This document shows, piece after piece, positions 62,659-64,000 of a DNA stretch of 64,000 nt. Position 1 is the stretch's first letter. Each line of letters starts with the position of its first letter. The position numbers and the translations under genes were made by a program. Below the pieces are notes generated by a model that did not search any database, was not told where the DNA came from, and worked only from the letters and a program-made list of their open reading frames with translations. Source of the stretch: Catellatospora citrea (GTDB lineage: Bacteria; Actinomycetota; Actinomycetes; Mycobacteriales; Micromonosporaceae); assembly GCF_003610235.1 (NCBI RefSeq), contig NZ_RAPR01000001.1, forward strand, positions 8,618,001 to 8,682,000, read 5' to 3'.

Positions 62659-64000
62659 GTGCGTTTCCTCCTGTCCACCCGCCTGCTCGCCGCGTCCGTC
62701 GCGATCGGAGCCCTGGCCGCCTGCGGCTCCGGCGGCGGCATCAATCCGGCCAGCGCCGACGCGTCGTCGCGTACGGCCGGGGCCGTCCTCAACGGCGCGG
62801 GCGCCCCGGTCGACGGGGGCATCCTCAACCTGTCGATGTCCGCCGACCCGCTGTGCCTCGACCCGCACGCCATCTCCTCCGACGTGGAGCAGATCTTCGG
62901 GCGCATCCTCACCGACAACCTGATCTACCTGGACACCGAGGGCAACCCGGGGCCGTGGCTGGCGGAGAAGTGGGAGATCTCCGCCGACGGCAAGGTCTAC
63001 ACGTTCCACCTGCGCCAGGGCGTGACGTTCAGCGACGGGGCGGTGTTCGACGCCGAGGCCGTGGTCGCCAACTTCGAGCACATGCTCGACCCGGACACCC
63101 GCTCGCCGCTGGCCGGGCCGTACATCGCGCCCTACGAGAGCAGCCGCATCGTCGACCCGTACACGCTGGAGGTGACGCTCAAGCAGCCGTACACGCCGTT
63201 CCTGGACGTGCTGGCGCAGGGCTGGCTCGGCCTGCTGTCGCCCAAGGCGATCAAGGAGAGCACCCCGGCGCAGCTGTGCGAGAAGCCGGTGGGCTCCGGG
63301 CCGTTCGTGCTGACCGGGTACACCAAGACGCAGGGCGCGACGTTCACCAAGCGGGCGGGCTACGACTGGGGACCGCCGCAGCTCGGCTACTCCGGCGCGG
63401 CGCACCTGGACGGGATCAACGTGTCCTGGGTCGGGCAGGACGCCGTGCGGTTCAACTCCCTGGTCAGCAACCAGTACCAGGCCACCGGTTACGTGCCGGC
63501 GCAGAACGCCTCCGCGGTGAAGACGAACCCGAACCTGGTGTACTCCAACGTCAACCGGATCGGGCTGCCGTACACCATCGAGTTCAACACCTCCCGCGCC
63601 CCGTTCGACGACCTGGCGATCCGGCAGGCGTTCGTGTCCGCGGTCGACCGGGAGGCCCTGGTCAAGACCGTCGGCTTCGGTGAGCGGCAGCTCGCGACCA
63701 GCTTCGTCGACCGGGTCACCAAGTACTACGACCCCGAGGTGAAGCTGCGCGGGCACGACCTGAAGCAGGCCAACGAGCTGCTGGACAAGGCCGGCTGGAC
63801 GGGTCGGGACGCCGAGGGCTACCGCACCAAGGACGGCAAGACCCTGCTGGTGCAGTGGCCGGTGGCCCAGACCGCGACCATCAGCCCGATCTTCGACCTG
63901 GTCCAGGCACAGGTGAAGGCAGCCGGCATCAAGGTCAACATCGAGCTGCTGCCCAGCGCGCAGCTGACCACCCGGCGCTACAACGGCGACTACGACCTGT
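62659..64000 (+). CDS. family 5 ABC solute-binding lipoprotein (3' end beyond window)
   Basis: 447 codons are in the window and the frame is still open at 64000. Lipoprotein signal GALAAC (Cys22) then SBP_bac_5 fold: GGILNLSMSADPLCLDPHAISSDVEQIFGRILTDNLIYLDTEGNPGPWLAEKWEISADGKVYTFHLRQGVTFSDG, VDPYTLEVTLKQPYTPFLDVLA, FNTSRAPFDDLAIRQAFVSAVDREALV. Such proteins bind peptides, glutathione, nickel or other ligands. The leader peptide and opposing sfnB-ssuD genes point to a sulfur-containing substrate (inference). Start GTG 62659 has GAAGG 8 nt upstream. Permease and ATPase genes are expected just outside the window. Confidence 0.9.
   Translation, partial: MRFLLSTRLLAASVAIGALAACGSGGGINPASADASSRTAGAVLNGAGAPVDGGILNLSMSADPLCLDPHAISSDVEQIFGRILTDNLIYLDTEGNPGPWLAEKWEISADGKVYTFHLRQGVTFSDGAVFDAEAVVANFEHMLDPDTRSPLAGPYIAPYESSRIVDPYTLEVTLKQPYTPFLDVLAQGWLGLLSPKAIKESTPAQLCEKPVGSGPFVLTGYTKTQGATFTKRAGYDWGPPQLGYSGAAHLDGINVSWVGQDAVRFNSLVSNQYQATGYVPAQNASAVKTNPNLVYSNVNRIGLPYTIEFNTSRAPFDDLAIRQAFVSAVDREALVKTVGFGERQLATSFVDRVTKYYDPEVKLRGHDLKQANELLDKAGWTGRDAEGYRTKDGKTLLVQWPVAQTATISPIFDLVQAQVKAAGIKVNIELLPSAQLTTRRYNGDYDL

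Overview
The window is 64 kb of very GC-rich DNA with dense, short-spaced genes, many GTG/TTG starts, lipoprotein and secreted CAZyme genes, a guanyl-specific RNase/barstar pair and F420/flavin-type oxidoreductases. This is typical of a filamentous actinomycete, and the gene mix fits the Micromonosporaceae best (inference; there is no rRNA to confirm it). I see no rRNA, tRNA, CRISPR array, intact insertion sequence or prophage. It reads as ordinary chromosome with one small gene remnant (about 33.2 kb).

Layout. 0-8 kb: start of a ROK regulator (cut by the window edge), a secreted SGNH hydrolase with a ricin-type lectin domain, a TetR/acyl-CoA dehydrogenase operon divergent from an SDR gene with two TetR-type palindromes between them, a metallo-beta-lactamase-fold hydrolase, and a secreted GH64 beta-1,3-glucanase with two CBM56 modules. 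8-17 kb: CNNM/CorC membrane protein, 6-phosphogluconate dehydrogenase, an exo/endonuclease/phosphatase-family membrane protein, soluble transhydrogenase, a KtrB/KtrA-type potassium system and an APC permease. 17-24 kb: a WhiA-like protein without the DNA-binding domain, a small HTH protein under a perfect palindrome, a TAXI solute-binding lipoprotein tail-to-tail with a two-component system, a Gfo/Idh/MocA oxidoreductase and an SDR. 24-34 kb: azoreductase, a secreted DUF1906-golvesin protein, an ArsR-SRPBCC fusion with a twin-operator promoter, hydrolases, the RNase-barstar pair, an aldo/keto reductase-HxlR-SGNH operon and a methyltransferase. 34-44 kb: DUF2264 protein, protein mannosyltransferase, secreted lytic transglycosylase, YciO/YrdC protein, RidA, an 800-residue secreted beta-propeller protein, a MarR-GNAT fusion and an Ala/Lys-rich HTH protein. 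44-54 kb: MFS exporter and WYL regulator sharing a 43-bp palindrome, hemerythrin + LLM oxidoreductase, and a methionine-type ABC importer (metN-metI-metQ) with a newly noticed Cys/Met leader peptide. 54-64 kb: small enzymes, a vanadium haloperoxidase-like secreted protein, and a sulfur-scavenging locus: ssuD and sfnB facing a sulfur-type leader peptide and a family-5 solute-binding lipoprotein (cut by the window end).

Regulation is unusually readable. At least a dozen genes carry a TANNNT box exactly 6-7 nt before an ATG/GTG and no Shine-Dalgarno, i.e. leaderless transcripts, and several operators sit on that box. Many gene ends carry long perfect inverted repeats with unrelated arms, whereas three convergent gene pairs overlap or abut at their stop codons with no hairpin. 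The two sulfur-related transport units (metNIQ and the sfnB/ssuD/ABC locus) both start with a tiny ORF ending in Cys codons; the metNIQ one is followed by mutually exclusive stem-loops, which suggests cysteine/methionine attenuation.
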